Assembly: GCF_019977275.1 (NCBI RefSeq) | Contig: NZ_AP024650.1 | Span: 3,286,001-3,350,000, forward strand | DNA length: 64,000 nt | Reading direction: 5' to 3' | From: Arthrobacter sp. StoSoilB19 | GTDB lineage: Bacteria; Actinomycetota; Actinomycetes; Actinomycetales; Micrococcaceae | In this document: positions 1 through 9,169 of the stretch, piece by piece | Layout of the letters: each line of letters opens with the position of its first letter | Position numbering within the stretch: position 1 is the first letter of the stretch | The notes under the pieces: generated by a model | The model's database searches: none | The model's input: the letters and a program-made list of their open reading frames with translations, nothing else | Told to the model about the DNA's origin: nothing | Position numbers and translations under genes: made by a program

Positions 1-1129
1 GGCCGGCGCCCAGGTCGTAGGCCACGTCGAGCCCTGTCACAAGCGCCGCGATGGGAACCCCGGCCCCCTCCACGCGGAGCACCTCGCCAAGCAGGTCGCG
101 CAGCGCCTCCTGCCGGGGGTCTGATTTTTGGAAAAGCGACTGCGCCATGGTGTACTTCAGCGCCCGCTCCCCCGCCTGGTGGCGCTCCGCGTGGTAGGTC
201 TCCAGCAGTTCCTCACCGGAGAGGCCCCGCACTACCTGCCCCAGCTTCCACCCAAGGTTGACCGCGTCCTGCACGCCGAGGCCAATACCGAGCCCGCCTG
301 TCGGTGAGTGGACATGCGCCGCGTCGCCGGCCAGCAGCACCCGGCCCTTCCGGTAGGTCTCCGCCTGGCGGGTGGCGTCGGTGAACCGTGACAGCCAGGT
401 GGGACTGTGCACGCCGAAGTCGGTGCCGAACACGTCGGTCAGCGCCTGCCGCAGGTCCGCCAGGGTGGGCTCGGTGGTTGGACCGAGCACAGCCTCGGTC
501 ACCACCACGCGGACCGTGCCGTCCCCCATCGGGTAGAGGCCGTGGATGCCGCGGGCGTCCACCTTTCCCTGCTGGACAGGCTCCCCCGCCACCTTCACCT
601 CGGCAATCAGGCTGCTCCGGGTTGCGTCCGGGCCCGCCATCGTGATGCCCGCCGAACGCCGCACCGTGCTGCGGCCCCCGTCGGTGCCCACCACATACCG
701 GGCCCGCAGCGATCCGCCGGCGCCAAGATGAACGGCCACGCCGCCGTCGTCCGCCTCCACGCCGGTGACCTCCACGCCGCGCCGGACCTGTACGCCCAGC
801 TCCTCCACCCACTCAAGCAGCAGCCGCTCAATGTGGTTCTGGAACAGCGCCAGCGTGTATGGATGCCGGGTGGGCAGCCCGCCCAGGTCCAGCGGGGTGT
901 TGCCGAACGTGGCCGCGTTAATCGTTTTGCCCTCGGCAAGGAACCTGTCCACGATGCCGCGCTGGTCCAGCAGTTCAAGGGTGCGGGAATGGATTCCGCC
1001 CCCGCGGGAGCCCGCCAACTCCTGGGACTCCCGCCGTTCAAGGACAACGGCGTCCACCCCCGCCAGCCGCAGCTCGCCCGCCAGCATCAACCCCGTGGGC
1101 CCACTCCCCACAATCACCACGTCATGCAT
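1..1129 (-). CDS. FAD-dependent aromatic-type monooxygenase, C-terminus cut by window edge
   Basis: The reading frame starts with ATG at 1129 and runs open to base 1, so the C-terminus is missing. The N-terminus shows a Rossmann FAD-binding motif (VVIVGSGPTG). Around residues 262-282 there is the second FAD motif GDAAHVHSPTGGLGIG followed by D-A-x-N-L-x-W-K. Together these define the PheA/TfdB class of flavoprotein hydroxylases, cytoplasmic NAD(P)H-dependent enzymes that hydroxylate aromatic or polyketide substrates. The substrate cannot be read from sequence. It is divergent from the DGPF/sigma pair at 1325, separated by about 195 bases. Confidence 0.9.
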   Translation of the reverse strand, partial: MHDVVIVGSGPTGLMLAGELRLAGVDAVVLERRESQELAGSRGGGIHSRTLELLDQRGIVDRFLAEGKTINAATFGNTPLDLGGLPTRHPYTLALFQNHIERLLLEWVEELGVQVRRGVEVTGVEADDGGVAVHLGAGGSLRARYVVGTDGGRSTVRRSAGITMAGPDATRSSLIAEVKVAGEPVQQGKVDARGIHGLYPMGDGTVRVVVTEAVLGPTTEPTLADLRQALTDVFGTDFGVHSPTWLSRFTDATRQAETYRKGRVLLAGDAAHVHSPTGGLGIGLGVQDAVNLGWKLGQVVRGLSGEELLETYHAERHQAGERALKYTMAQSLFQKSDPRQEALRDLLGEVLRVEGAGVPIAALVTGLDVAYDLGAG

Positions 1130-1179
1130 GCCGTCCCCCTCAATCCACGAATAGTCGATCGCCAGTATGCGGCACCCCC

Positions 1180-1200
1180 GGGGCCTTGCGGCAAGGCCCC
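1180..1200. other. Hairpin in a divergent intergenic region
   Basis: GGGGCCTT and AAGGCCCC form a perfect 8-bp stem around a five-base loop. It lies between two divergent genes, so it is not an obvious terminator for either. It could be a leader structure of the 1325 gene or a protein-binding palindrome. Confidence 0.35.
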
Positions 1201-1324
1201 CGCGGCGGGGTACCTTGGAAATGGAAGGGGATTCCCGCGCTGCTGTCGATTTTCGCTTCCGGTGCGCGTCGTATGGGTAGGGGCTCCACTGAAGGGCTCC
1301 GGCCAACAGCGAAGGGAGCACGAC

Positions 1325-1660
1325 ATGTCCAAGTATTTGATCCTGATTTTCCAGGATGAGGCGGTAGCGCGGCAGGCCGAAGGCGAGTCGATCAGCGCCA
1401 GCTACCAGGAGTTCATGCAGCGGCGCGGTTCCAACCTGATCAACGGGGCCGCCCTGCAGCCATCCTCGACCGTGACGTCCGTCCGGCGTGATGGGTCGGG
1501 CGGGTTCCTGGTCTCGGATGGTCCGTTCGCGGAGTCGAAGGAAACCCTGGGCGGCTATTACCTGGTGGAGGCAGCCGACCTGGATGAAGCCCTCGAAATC
1601 GCCAAGGAGGTACCCGCCGGGGTTGGAGTCGAGGTCTGGCCCGTTCGGGTGGTCAGCTGA
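1325..1660 (+). CDS. DGPF/YCII-domain protein, partner of the downstream sigma factor
   Basis: A 111-residue protein starting at ATG 1325, chosen because AAGGGAG lies just upstream; longer in-frame extensions are shadows of the opposite-strand monooxygenase. The motif SDGPFAESKE (about residues 60-69) is the DGPF signature of the YCII-related family, a small ferredoxin-like alpha/beta fold. The stop overlaps the ATG of the following sigma-factor gene by one base, indicating translational coupling. DGPF proteins are commonly encoded with ECF42-type sigma factors. Their biochemical role is not established. Confidence 0.93.
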   Translation: MSKYLILIFQDEAVARQAEGESISASYQEFMQRRGSNLINGAALQPSSTVTSVRRDGSGGFLVSDGPFAESKETLGGYYLVEAADLDEALEIAKEVPAGVGVEVWPVRVVS

Positions 1661-2907
1661 TGCCGCACGCCGCCAGCTCCGAGGTCGCCGCGGCAGTGGC
1701 CGACGCCCACCGGCGCGAATGGGGGTTCGTGCTGGCGGCCACGGTGCGTGTTGCCGGGGATATCGACGCCGCCGAAGAGGCGGTCCAGGACGCGTATGCC
1801 AGTGCTTTGTCCACGTGGGGCGTGAACGGAATCCCCAGGAATCCGGGGGCCTGGCTTACGGTTACGGCACGACGGCGGGCCCTGGACATGCGGCGCCGCG
1901 TGGCCACCCTCCAGCGGGCCCTGCCCAAGCTGCTGGAACCTGAGGAGTATGGCGACGACGCGCCGGACGCTGATGACATCCCGGACGACCGGCTCCGGCT
2001 GATTTTCACCTGCTGCCATCCCGCCCTGGCGCTCGAAGCCCAGGTGGCGCTGACGCTGCGGCTGCTGTGCGGACTGTCCACCGCCGATGTGGCGCGCGCG
2101 TTCCTGGTCCCGGAAGCCACCATGGCGGCACGGATCACCCGCGCGAAAAAGAAGATTGCCGCCGCCGGCATCCCCTACCGGGTACCGCCGGTGTCTGAGC
2201 TGCACGAACGCGTGGACGGCGTGCTGTCGGTGGTGTACCTGGTGTACACGACGGGGCACACCTCCCCGTCAGGTTCGGACCTGATGCGCCGCGACCTTGC
2301 CGAACGCGGTTTGGAGCTGGCCAGGACACTGCGGGTCCTGCTACCCGCTGACCCCGATGTTGCCGGCCTGCTGGCCCTGGTCCTGCTTACGGACGCCCGC
2401 AGGGACGCCCGGGTGGACAAGCACGACGACCAGGTTCTGCTCGAGGACCAGGACCGGTCGAAATGGGACCGGCGTGCCATCGCGGAAGGTGTTGGGCTGT
2501 TGCGGGAGGCCTTGGTTTCGCGGCCTCCCGGCAGGTTCGCCCTGATGGCCGCGATTGCCGCTGTGCACGATGAAAGCGGATCCTGGTCCGACACCGACTG
2601 GCAGGAGATCCTGGTCCTGTATGACCTGCTGATGGAAAGGTGGCCGTCCCCGGTGGTCCAGCTCAACAGGGCCATCGCGCTGGGCTTCGCCGTGGGTTAT
2701 GCGGAAGGCCTGGCGGAGCTGGATGCGCTCGGTGCCGAGCCGCAGCTCGCCCGGTACCCGTATCTTGCCGCGGCGCGGGCCGACTTCCTGGCCCGGCTTG
2801 GGCACCCGGAGGAGGCGCGGGTGGCGTTCCAGGAAGCCCTGATCCTCACCGGCAATGAGGCGGAGCGGCGTGCCCTCCGGGCCCGCCTGGGTCAACTCGT
2901 GGAGTAG
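1660..2907 (+). CDS. ECF sigma factor with long C-terminal extension (ECF42-like)
   Basis: A 415-residue protein, about twice the length of an ordinary ECF sigma factor. The N-terminal half holds sigma-2 and sigma-4 regions (EEAVQDAYASAL; a helix-turn-helix around LCGLSTADVARAFLVPEATM). The C-terminal half is the helical TPR-like extension typical of ECF42 proteins (PVVQLNRAIALG, repeated A-x-L-G-x-P-x-x-A pattern). No anti-sigma gene is adjacent, as expected for this group, where the extension itself is thought to regulate activity. Its ATG overlaps the stop of the DGPF gene. A strong terminator follows. Confidence 0.92.
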   Translation: MPHAASSEVAAAVADAHRREWGFVLAATVRVAGDIDAAEEAVQDAYASALSTWGVNGIPRNPGAWLTVTARRRALDMRRRVATLQRALPKLLEPEEYGDDAPDADDIPDDRLRLIFTCCHPALALEAQVALTLRLLCGLSTADVARAFLVPEATMAARITRAKKKIAAAGIPYRVPPVSELHERVDGVLSVVYLVYTTGHTSPSGSDLMRRDLAERGLELARTLRVLLPADPDVAGLLALVLLTDARRDARVDKHDDQVLLEDQDRSKWDRRAIAEGVGLLREALVSRPPGRFALMAAIAAVHDESGSWSDTDWQEILVLYDLLMERWPSPVVQLNRAIALGFAVGYAEGLAELDALGAEPQLARYPYLAAARADFLARLGHPEEARVAFQEALILTGNEAERRALRARLGQLVE

Positions 2908-2941
2908 CCATCGCCGGTTCCTGTCCTGTTCCGGGCAAAGG

Positions 2942-2967
2942 GAAAGCCCCTCCCAGGAGGGGCTTTC
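2942..2967 (+). terminator. Rho-independent-type terminator after the sigma factor
   Basis: A near-perfect inverted repeat, GAAAGCCCCTCC paired with GGAGGGGCTTTC, lies 35 bases after the sigma factor stop. No long T tract follows, which is usual in high-GC Gram-positive bacteria. Confidence 0.75.
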
Positions 2968-3184
2968 AACGTAGTGGTCATTTGTCTGTAGGTAACGGTC
3001 AGTGGTGATGCACTCCCCCTTCCCGGACGCCCCCGGCGCCCATCCGGACTATGACCCAACCCACTTTAATAACATGTGGCCAGTGCGTAAAGACCCTTGT
3101 GCCGAAAAACTTGAAAGGAACGACGACGGCGCGGGGCCGCCGTCGAGCCATGGCTGGTTGGGTCAGTCCAAGCCTTCGCCGTGG

Positions 3185-4201
3185 CTAGGACTTAGCCCAG
3201 ATGGACACCCAGTCGACCAGGACGTGGCCGCTGGTCTCGGGCAGCGGGCATTTTGGCGAGCAGGACTCGGTCTGCAGGATGTAGTGCATGGGTGTGTTCA
3301 GTCCGAACGACCTGGACACACCGATCGAATTTCCATCAAGGAAGAATTCGATGCCGTCGGCACGCCACTCAGTAGTAGCGATATGCCAGTCCCCGTACGG
3401 TACTTCCGGACGCAGGGCGTCCCAACGGTGCACGCCGTTCTCCACGCCGTGTACGGCTGCGTAGATGAGCTTTGACAGGTCTCCCTCGGGAAAATCGATC
3501 TCGCCGTCCTCGGGCCATCGCTTGCTGTCCGGCCACAGCAGCCACGCCAGTTTGAATCCCGGCAGGACATCGGCCTTGAAGCGGACCGAATAGCGCCCGT
3601 ACACCAAGCTGTTGTACGGCCGCTGGCTGGCCCCATCCAGTTTCGGTGACGGAGCAGCACCCATTGCCACACCGTTTTCAGAATGCAGGTAGAAGTCCAG
3701 GACGCCATCGTGGACACTCAGGACCTTCGACGGGAAATACCCGGATGTCCGTTCGCCCTTGTTTTGCTGCTGGGCGGCTGTGTCCGGCGTGCCGTCCGCG
3801 TAGTTGGCGCTCCAGCGCGTGCCGTAGACGGGGCCCGGGAATCCGCCAGTGCCAACGTCTCCTTCGGCGAAGTCCTCAACAAAAACCTGCCTCCAGCCAG
3901 GCAGGTCTCCCACTGGCACGGACAGGGAGGCTGCAGAAGGGTCTGAGGGTCGATCGAGGACAAGGGGCGGTACCGAACCAGGCGATGGCTCCTCTGTTGG
4001 TGGCTGTGCTGACTCAGAGGCCGCGGAAGGGACGTCCGTCGCCGCCTGCGCAGAATCGGAGACCGTGCTCTCCGGTTCGGCTCCCTGGGGCGGCGATGAA
4101 CCTGGAGCACGCCTGAGGTCGCCGCATGCCACAGCTGATAAAAGCGTCATAACCAAGACGAGGACGACGCAAGTCCATGCACGATGCTGAATCCTCTTCA
4201 A
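3185..4201 (-). CDS. Secreted GH16-like glycoside hydrolase lipoprotein
   Basis: A 338-residue protein. Residues 1-26 form a lipoprotein signal ending in SAVAC, a slightly atypical lipobox, followed by a low-complexity Ser/Pro/Glu linker to about residue 95. The rest is a jelly-roll domain with the GH16 catalytic motif EIDFPE at residues 234-239, giving nucleophile E234 and acid/base E239. GH16 enzymes cleave beta-1,3 or beta-1,4 glucans and galactans; the substrate is not determined here. It should act tethered to the outer face of the membrane. It is transcribed alone toward the sigma-factor terminator. Confidence 0.88.
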   Translation of the reverse strand: MKRIQHRAWTCVVLVLVMTLLSAVACGDLRRAPGSSPPQGAEPESTVSDSAQAATDVPSAASESAQPPTEEPSPGSVPPLVLDRPSDPSAASLSVPVGDLPGWRQVFVEDFAEGDVGTGGFPGPVYGTRWSANYADGTPDTAAQQQNKGERTSGYFPSKVLSVHDGVLDFYLHSENGVAMGAAPSPKLDGASQRPYNSLVYGRYSVRFKADVLPGFKLAWLLWPDSKRWPEDGEIDFPEGDLSKLIYAAVHGVENGVHRWDALRPEVPYGDWHIATTEWRADGIEFFLDGNSIGVSRSFGLNTPMHYILQTESCSPKCPLPETSGHVLVDWVSIWAKS

Positions 4202-4360
4202 GAGTTTCGCTCCTCCCAGAAGACCTTGGACGGGAGCCTGGTCCCCCTAGTCAATTCAGCCTACGGACAAGCCGCGCATTCGGTCACGAGTAGTGGGTAC
4301 TCATATTTCCGTTCAGGGCCTTGAGGGGGCTACGCGTTAGGTTGATTACGGGGAGGACCG

Positions 4361-4669
4361 TCAGCCCAATGGGGATACCGTGCGCCAGTATGAGGTTGCG
4401 CCGGTTTCCTTTTGGTGCGCGTTACGGGAAAAAAGCCCTGTCCCTGACTCGGCCATAGGCGGCGGAATACGGACAATTTCGAGTTCAAAGATATCGAGCA
4501 GACACCTGCTTCCGGTCAATGTGTCCAGAATCCAAAACCGCCCGTATTCCGGGTCTGTGTCCGTCACCGGGCCCCGATGAATCAACGTGTTCTGGTAGAA
4601 AGCTTCGATCGCATCGCCGGAAACGAGCTCACTGCAGGATCCAACGACATGGGGGTCAAGACTTGTCAC
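4361..4669 (-). CDS. Hypothetical protein, 102 aa
   Basis: GTG start at 4669 preceded by AAAGGA at good spacing. I do not recognise a family. The protein is soluble with a mixed alpha/beta composition and has motifs such as GRFWILDTLTGSRC. It has no signal peptide or membrane segment. It faces away from the 4880 gene with a long gap, so it is probably monocistronic. Confidence 0.55.
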   Translation of the reverse strand: MTSLDPHVVGSCSELVSGDAIEAFYQNTLIHRGPVTDTDPEYGRFWILDTLTGSRCLLDIFELEIVRIPPPMAESGTGLFSRNAHQKETGATSYWRTVSPLG

Positions 4670-4879
4670 GACTCATCCTTTTCTCTTGGCTTACAGGTCC
4701 CCCTGTCTCATATCCTTCCTGCGCAAGCTGACTGCCGGGTGTCTACAGGATGATGATTCCCTGACATTTTGGGTGCAGGGCCCCGCACGAGCCCGCGCAA
4801 AGGCCCGGCCCTGGATTGCGGGTGCTAGCCGACTACCGGGACCGGGCCTTTGTCTGACGGACGGGCCTTTGCAGGAATG

Positions 4880-5026
4880 TCAGGCGCGGGTCCTGCCACG
4901 CAGGAAATGGAAGATCAGGACCACCACGGCGACAACCAGAAGTATGTGGATCAGTCCCCCGCCGATATTGGCGAGCAGGCCCAGAAGCCAGAGGACCGCG
5001 ATGATAATGGCTATCCAAAGCAACAT
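4880..5026 (-). CDS. Lmo0937-family small membrane protein
   Basis: 48 residues starting at ATG 5026, chosen because AAGGAG sits six bases upstream. The sequence is almost entirely two hydrophobic helices (LLWIAIIIAVLWLLGLLANI, then a second helix) with a basic tail RGRTRA. It matches the small Lmo0937/DUF5670 membrane proteins common in Gram-positive bacteria, whose function is unknown. Confidence 0.8.
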   Translation of the reverse strand: MLLWIAIIIAVLWLLGLLANIGGGLIHILLVVAVVVLIFHFLRGRTRA

Positions 5027-5124
5027 CAGAATCTCCTTGGTTCGTTTCCAGATGGCACATATATACCCCCGCCAGGGGCGGCCCCTGGAAAGGCCCACAA
5101 AGGTTTACCGCGTGGTGCCTCTTA

Positions 5125-5148
5125 CCCTAATTCAGATTTCCATTAGGG
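5125..5148 (-). terminator. Possible terminator after the dehydrogenase operon
   Basis: CCCTAAT and ATTAGGG form a seven-base stem with a ten-base loop about 50 bases beyond the E2 stop. It is modest in strength. Confidence 0.45.
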
Positions 5149-5198
5149 GAAATGGCGCCACGAATTGCACCAAGAATTCATCCCTCAAACAGCGGCCA

Positions 5199-6695
5199 CT
5201 AAATGTCGGCCAGCAGCGACGTGGGGTTTTCGATGGCATCTGCCACAAAGCGGAGGAAGCCGCCGGCGGTGCCGCCGTCACAGACGCGGTGGTCGAAGGT
5301 CAGCGTGAGTTCGGTGACCTTGCGGACCGCCAGCTCACCGTTGACCACCCACGGCTTGTCGATGATCCGGCCGACGCCGAGGATGGCCACCTCCGGATGG
5401 TTGATGATCGCCGCGGACCCGTCCACACCGAACACGCCGTAGTTGTTCAGGGTGAACGTGCCACTGCCCAGCTCGGTGGGGGTCGCCTTGCCGTCCCGGG
5501 CCACCTGGGTGAGGCGGCGGATCTCGCCGTCGAGCTCCCTGGCGCTGAGCTTCTCGGCGCCGCGGACGGACGGGACCACCAGGCCCCGGTCGGTCTGCGC
5601 CGCGAAGCCCAGGTTGACGCCGTCGAACGCGACAATCTCCTGCGACCCGTCCTCCGCGGCTTCGATCCGGGTGTTCAGCTCCGGGTACTTTTTCAGCCCT
5701 GCGGTGACGAAACGGGCGATGAATGCCAGCAGGCCAGGAGCCTCGGCGCCGTTGGCCTTAAGTCCCTCGCGGAGCTCCATCAGTGCGGTGGCGTCCACAT
5801 CCACCCATACGGTTGCTTCCGGGATCTCGGCCCGGCTGCGGGCCATGTTGGCGGCCACGGCCTTGCGGACCCCACGGACCGGGGTGCGGGCGGCAATGCC
5901 AAGCCCGGTGCGGGCGTCCACGCCGTTGGCCGGGGCGGCTTCCCGGGGCGCCGTGGCCGGCCGCGTTTCGGCGGGCTTGGCCTCCTCGGGCTTGGCTGCG
6001 GGGGCTTCCACCGGTGCAGTGGTCCGCAGCGCAGCCTCAACGTCGCGCCGCATGATCAGGCCGCTGTCGCCGGAGCCTGAGATGTCCCCGAGATCGACGC
6101 CGTGCTCCCGGGCCATGCGCCGGACCAGCGGCGAGATCACCGCGCCGAGCTTGCCGGGGACGCGGGTGCGCAGGAGGGTGAGGTCGTCCTCGGTGGGCTT
6201 CGGTTCAGCCGGCTCAGCGAGGGCGACGGCGGTCTTCCGGGCACGGGTGCGCCGGGCAACACCGTGTCCGCCGGGAGTCCCATAACCGATCAGCACATTG
6301 CCGGATCCGGCCTTCTCTTCTTCCCGGTAGGCTTCGGCTGCCGCATTGGCCGGCTTGGGCCCGGCAAGCTCGGTCTCTGTGGGCTGTACTTCCGGCTGGG
6401 CCGGCGAAGGGGCGGGGGCGGCATCATCCGCGGCGGCCCCGGCATTAGCACCAACAGGCGTCACCGTAATCAGCGGCTTCCCCACGTCCAGGGTCTCGCC
6501 GGGCTGGCCGTGCAGTTCGGTGACGATTCCGGCATACGGGGACGGTACCTCCACGGCGGACTTGGCGGTCTCCACCTCGGCAATCGGCTGGTCGACGGCG
6601 ATCTCGTCGCCCACGGCAACGTGCCAGGAGACGAGTTCAGCTTCGGTAAGGCCCTCGCCGAGGTCGGGCAGCAAAAACACACGTGGTTCGCTCAT
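5199..6695 (-). CDS. bkdC: Dihydrolipoamide acyltransferase (E2) of a branched-chain alpha-keto acid dehydrogenase complex
   Basis: 498 residues from ATG 6695 (GGGAG upstream). It has one N-terminal lipoyl domain with the lipoylation motif ETAKSAVE, a linker, a peripheral subunit-binding domain (SPLVRRMAREHGVDL to GLIMRRDVE), an Ala/Pro/Glu linker and the C-terminal catalytic domain ending in DHRVCDGGTAGGF, which carries the active-site His and Asp. It transfers the acyl group from E1 to CoA. The gene starts two bases after the E1-beta stop. The assignment to branched-chain rather than pyruvate dehydrogenase rests on gene order and the Lrp-type neighbour. No E3 gene is present. Confidence 0.92.
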   Translation of the reverse strand: MSEPRVFLLPDLGEGLTEAELVSWHVAVGDEIAVDQPIAEVETAKSAVEVPSPYAGIVTELHGQPGETLDVGKPLITVTPVGANAGAAADDAAPAPSPAQPEVQPTETELAGPKPANAAAEAYREEEKAGSGNVLIGYGTPGGHGVARRTRARKTAVALAEPAEPKPTEDDLTLLRTRVPGKLGAVISPLVRRMAREHGVDLGDISGSGDSGLIMRRDVEAALRTTAPVEAPAAKPEEAKPAETRPATAPREAAPANGVDARTGLGIAARTPVRGVRKAVAANMARSRAEIPEATVWVDVDATALMELREGLKANGAEAPGLLAFIARFVTAGLKKYPELNTRIEAAEDGSQEIVAFDGVNLGFAAQTDRGLVVPSVRGAEKLSARELDGEIRRLTQVARDGKATPTELGSGTFTLNNYGVFGVDGSAAIINHPEVAILGVGRIIDKPWVVNGELAVRKVTELTLTFDHRVCDGGTAGGFLRFVADAIENPTSLLADI

Positions 6696-6697
6696 GG

Positions 6698-7825
6698 TCA
6701 GTTCTCCCACTGAAGGTCGTCAACGGCGTCGAGGATGCGGTCCACGCCGGGCAGGTAGTACTTCTCGAGTTTGGGTGCCGGGTAGGGGACGTCGAATCCG
6801 GTAACGCGGCGGATGGGGGCGGCCAGGTAGTGGAAGCAGCGTTCCTGGACCCGGGCCACGATCTCGGAGGACACGGACGCGAAGCCGTGCGCCTCGGCGA
6901 TCACCACGGCCCGGCCGGTCTTGCGGACGGACGCGCACACGGTGTCGTCGTCGAACGGGACGATGGTCCGCACGTCGATGACCTCCAGCGAGCGGCCTTC
7001 CAACGCGGCCGCTTCGGCGGCGGCGAGCGCGGTGGGGACGGACGGGCCGTAGGCAATCAGCGTGGCGTCCGTGCCGGGACGTGCGACGGCGGCACGGCCT
7101 TCGGAGGTGCGTCCCGCCGTCGTGCCTTCCGCGGAAGCACCTTCCTCGTGAAGGCGGCGGAGCTCGGCAAGGTCCACGGAGTCCTTGGTCCAGTACATCT
7201 TCTTGGGCTCCATGAAGACGACGGGGTCGTCGGAGTCGATGGCTTCGCGCAGCATCCGGTAGCCGTCCGCCACCGTGGCGGGGGTGTACACCTTCAGGCC
7301 GGCGGTGTGGGCGTAATAGGACTCGGAGGAGTCGCAGTGGTGCTCAACTCCCCCGATGCCGCCGCCGTACGGGATGCGGATCACCATGGGCAGCTTCACG
7401 GCCCCCTTGGTGCGGTTGTGCATCTTGGCCACGTGGCTGACGATCTGCTCGAACGCAGGGTAGGCGAACGCATCGAACTGCATCTCGATCACCGGGCGCA
7501 TCCCGTTGATGGCCATGCCCACGGCCATTCCCACGATGCCGGACTCGGCCAGCGGGGTGTCGAAGCAGCGCTGTTCGCCGAACGTGGCGGTGAGGCCGTC
7601 GGTGATGCGGAAGACCCCGCCCAGCATGCCCACGTCCTCGCCGAACACCAGGACGGAGGAGTCGGCGTGCATGGCGTCCGCCAGGGCGGTGTTGAGGGCC
7701 TTGGCCATGGTGACGGGCTGGGGACCCGCGGCTTCGGCGGACGCGGCGGCCGAGGCTGCGGCCCGGGCGGTGGCGGCACTGACGTTGCCGTTGGCTTCGG
7801 ACGAGGTGGTGATGGTGGGGCTCAC
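6698..7825 (-). CDS. bkdB: E1 beta subunit of the alpha-keto acid dehydrogenase complex
   Basis: 375 residues with a GTG start that overlaps the E1-alpha stop as GTGA. It has the transketolase pyrimidine-binding domain (GEDVGMLGGVFRIT; DTPLAESGIVGMAVGMAING) and the C-terminal transketolase domain (DVRTIVPFDDDTV; EAHGFASVSSEIVARVQE). With E1-alpha it forms the thiamine-diphosphate-dependent decarboxylase. The first 35 residues are an Ala-rich extension. Confidence 0.93.
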   Translation of the reverse strand: MSPTITTSSEANGNVSAATARAAASAAASAEAAGPQPVTMAKALNTALADAMHADSSVLVFGEDVGMLGGVFRITDGLTATFGEQRCFDTPLAESGIVGMAVGMAINGMRPVIEMQFDAFAYPAFEQIVSHVAKMHNRTKGAVKLPMVIRIPYGGGIGGVEHHCDSSESYYAHTAGLKVYTPATVADGYRMLREAIDSDDPVVFMEPKKMYWTKDSVDLAELRRLHEEGASAEGTTAGRTSEGRAAVARPGTDATLIAYGPSVPTALAAAEAAALEGRSLEVIDVRTIVPFDDDTVCASVRKTGRAVVIAEAHGFASVSSEIVARVQERCFHYLAAPIRRVTGFDVPYPAPKLEKYYLPGVDRILDAVDDLQWEN

Positions 7826-9048
7826 TTGCCGGCCTCCTGTGAATCAGTAGCTGCTGCGTCGCGGGCCAGCTCGTCGGCGAGCATGGCGGATTGTTCCTTC
7901 AACTGCGGCGTCTGCCGGGCGAAGACGTGGCGGAACAGTTCCTGCGGGTCCACCTGCACGTCCTCGCTCAAGCCCTCGCGCAGCTGGGCGGCAACCGCTT
8001 CAGCGTGGGAAGCGATGCGTGCTTCGGCGTCGTCATCCAGCAGCCCCCGGTCCGTCAGGTACGTCCGCATCCGGTTGACCGGATCCTTGGCCCGCCACTC
8101 CGCAACCTCGCTGTTTTCCCGGTAGCGGGTGTCGTCGTCGGCGTTGGTGTGGGCCTGCATGCGGTAGGTGTTGGCTTCCACCAGGAGCGGTCCGGAGCCT
8201 TCGCGGGCGAGTTTCACGGCGCGGTCCAGGACGGCGAGGAGGGCCACCACGTCATTGCCGTCCACGCGTTCGCCGGCCATGCCGTAGCCCACGGCCTTGT
8301 GCGCCAGCGACGGCGCCACGGACTGGTGCGCCAGGGGCACCGAGATGGCGTACTTGTTGTTCTGGACGAAGAAGACCACCGGCAGGTGGAAGACGGCGGC
8401 GAAGTTGAGGGCTTCGTGGAAGTCGCCTTCGCTGGTGGCACCGTCACCGCACATGGCCAGCACCACGGTGTCCTCGCCGCGGAGCTTGGCGGCGTGCGCC
8501 ACGCCCACGGCATGCAGCAACTGGGTGGTCAGCGGCGTGCACTGGATGCCCACCTTGTATTTGAGGGGGTCGTAGCCGCCGTGCCAGTCGCCGCGGAAGA
8601 TGGTCATCACCTGTACCGGGTCCACGCCGCGGGTCATCACGGCCACGGCGTCGCGGTAGGTGGGGAACATCCAGTCACGCTCGGACAGGCAGAGGGCGGC
8701 GGCCACCTGGCAGGCTTCCTGGCCGTGGCTGGAGGGGTAGACGGCCATACGGCCCTGCCGGACCAGGGCGGAGTTCTGGTCGTTGACGCGGCGTCCGACG
8801 ACGAGGCGTTCGTACGCTGCCAGCAGTTCGTCATCGCCGGGTACAGGGTATTCGTGGCCGGGCTGGGTGCCCTGCTCGCTGTCCGGGATGAGCCGGCCGT
8901 CCGGATCCACCATCTGGATCTGGTGCCGGGCGGGGAGCATGTAGTCCTCCACCGTGATGCCGAACTTCTTCACAGCTTCCGTGAGCGCATCGTCTGCGGG
9001 CTCGGTGCTGGCGGTGTCCGGCGCGGTGTGGTCTGCGGAGATCGTCAT
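7822..9048 (-). CDS. bkdA: E1 alpha subunit of the alpha-keto acid dehydrogenase complex
   Basis: 408 residues from ATG 9048 with GAAGGAC upstream. It carries the thiamine diphosphate motif GDGATSEGDFHEALN through QNN and the conserved RMQAHTNADDDTRYR phosphorylation-loop-like segment typical of branched-chain E1-alpha. It is the first gene of the bkdA-bkdB-bkdC operon, which degrades valine, leucine and isoleucine keto acids to acyl-CoA. The divergent upstream region contains a sequence also found in front of the Lrp gene at 9800. Confidence 0.93.
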   Translation of the reverse strand: MTISADHTAPDTASTEPADDALTEAVKKFGITVEDYMLPARHQIQMVDPDGRLIPDSEQGTQPGHEYPVPGDDELLAAYERLVVGRRVNDQNSALVRQGRMAVYPSSHGQEACQVAAALCLSERDWMFPTYRDAVAVMTRGVDPVQVMTIFRGDWHGGYDPLKYKVGIQCTPLTTQLLHAVGVAHAAKLRGEDTVVLAMCGDGATSEGDFHEALNFAAVFHLPVVFFVQNNKYAISVPLAHQSVAPSLAHKAVGYGMAGERVDGNDVVALLAVLDRAVKLAREGSGPLLVEANTYRMQAHTNADDDTRYRENSEVAEWRAKDPVNRMRTYLTDRGLLDDDAEARIASHAEAVAAQLREGLSEDVQVDPQELFRHVFARQTPQLKEQSAMLADELARDAAATDSQEAGK

Positions 9049-9120
9049 TGGTCCGTCCTTCGGTAGCCACTATTCCCTCCCAGTATTGTCCCGGGCGAGG
9101 TTTCGTATCCAGCACCTGCG

Positions 9121-9169
9121 CAAATCGTGGAGAAGCTGCCCTGAAGTGCCGGGTTTGGAAGACGATTTG
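9121..9169. promoter_or_regulatory. Inverted CAAATCGT / ACGATTTG pair upstream of bkdA
   Basis: CAAATCGT at 9121-9128 and ACGATTTG at 9162-9169 are perfect inverse copies 33 bases apart, 73-121 bases upstream of bkdA. A CAAATC / GATTTG pair also occurs at 9732-9760 in front of the Lrp/AsnC gene. They are plausible binding sites for that regulator at both promoters; this is an inference. Confidence 0.4.

Noticed and set aside
407..1324. Long plus-strand frame upstream of the DGPF gene
   Set aside because: It is antisense to the FAD monooxygenase; only the part from 1325 has family motifs and a ribosome site.
4686..6080. 464-codon plus-strand frame
   Set aside because: Antisense to the E2 gene and the small membrane protein; no motifs.
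6683..8125. 480-codon plus-strand frame
   Set aside because: Shadow of the bkdA/bkdB genes, His/Gly/Val-rich with no domain; common in GC-rich antisense frames.
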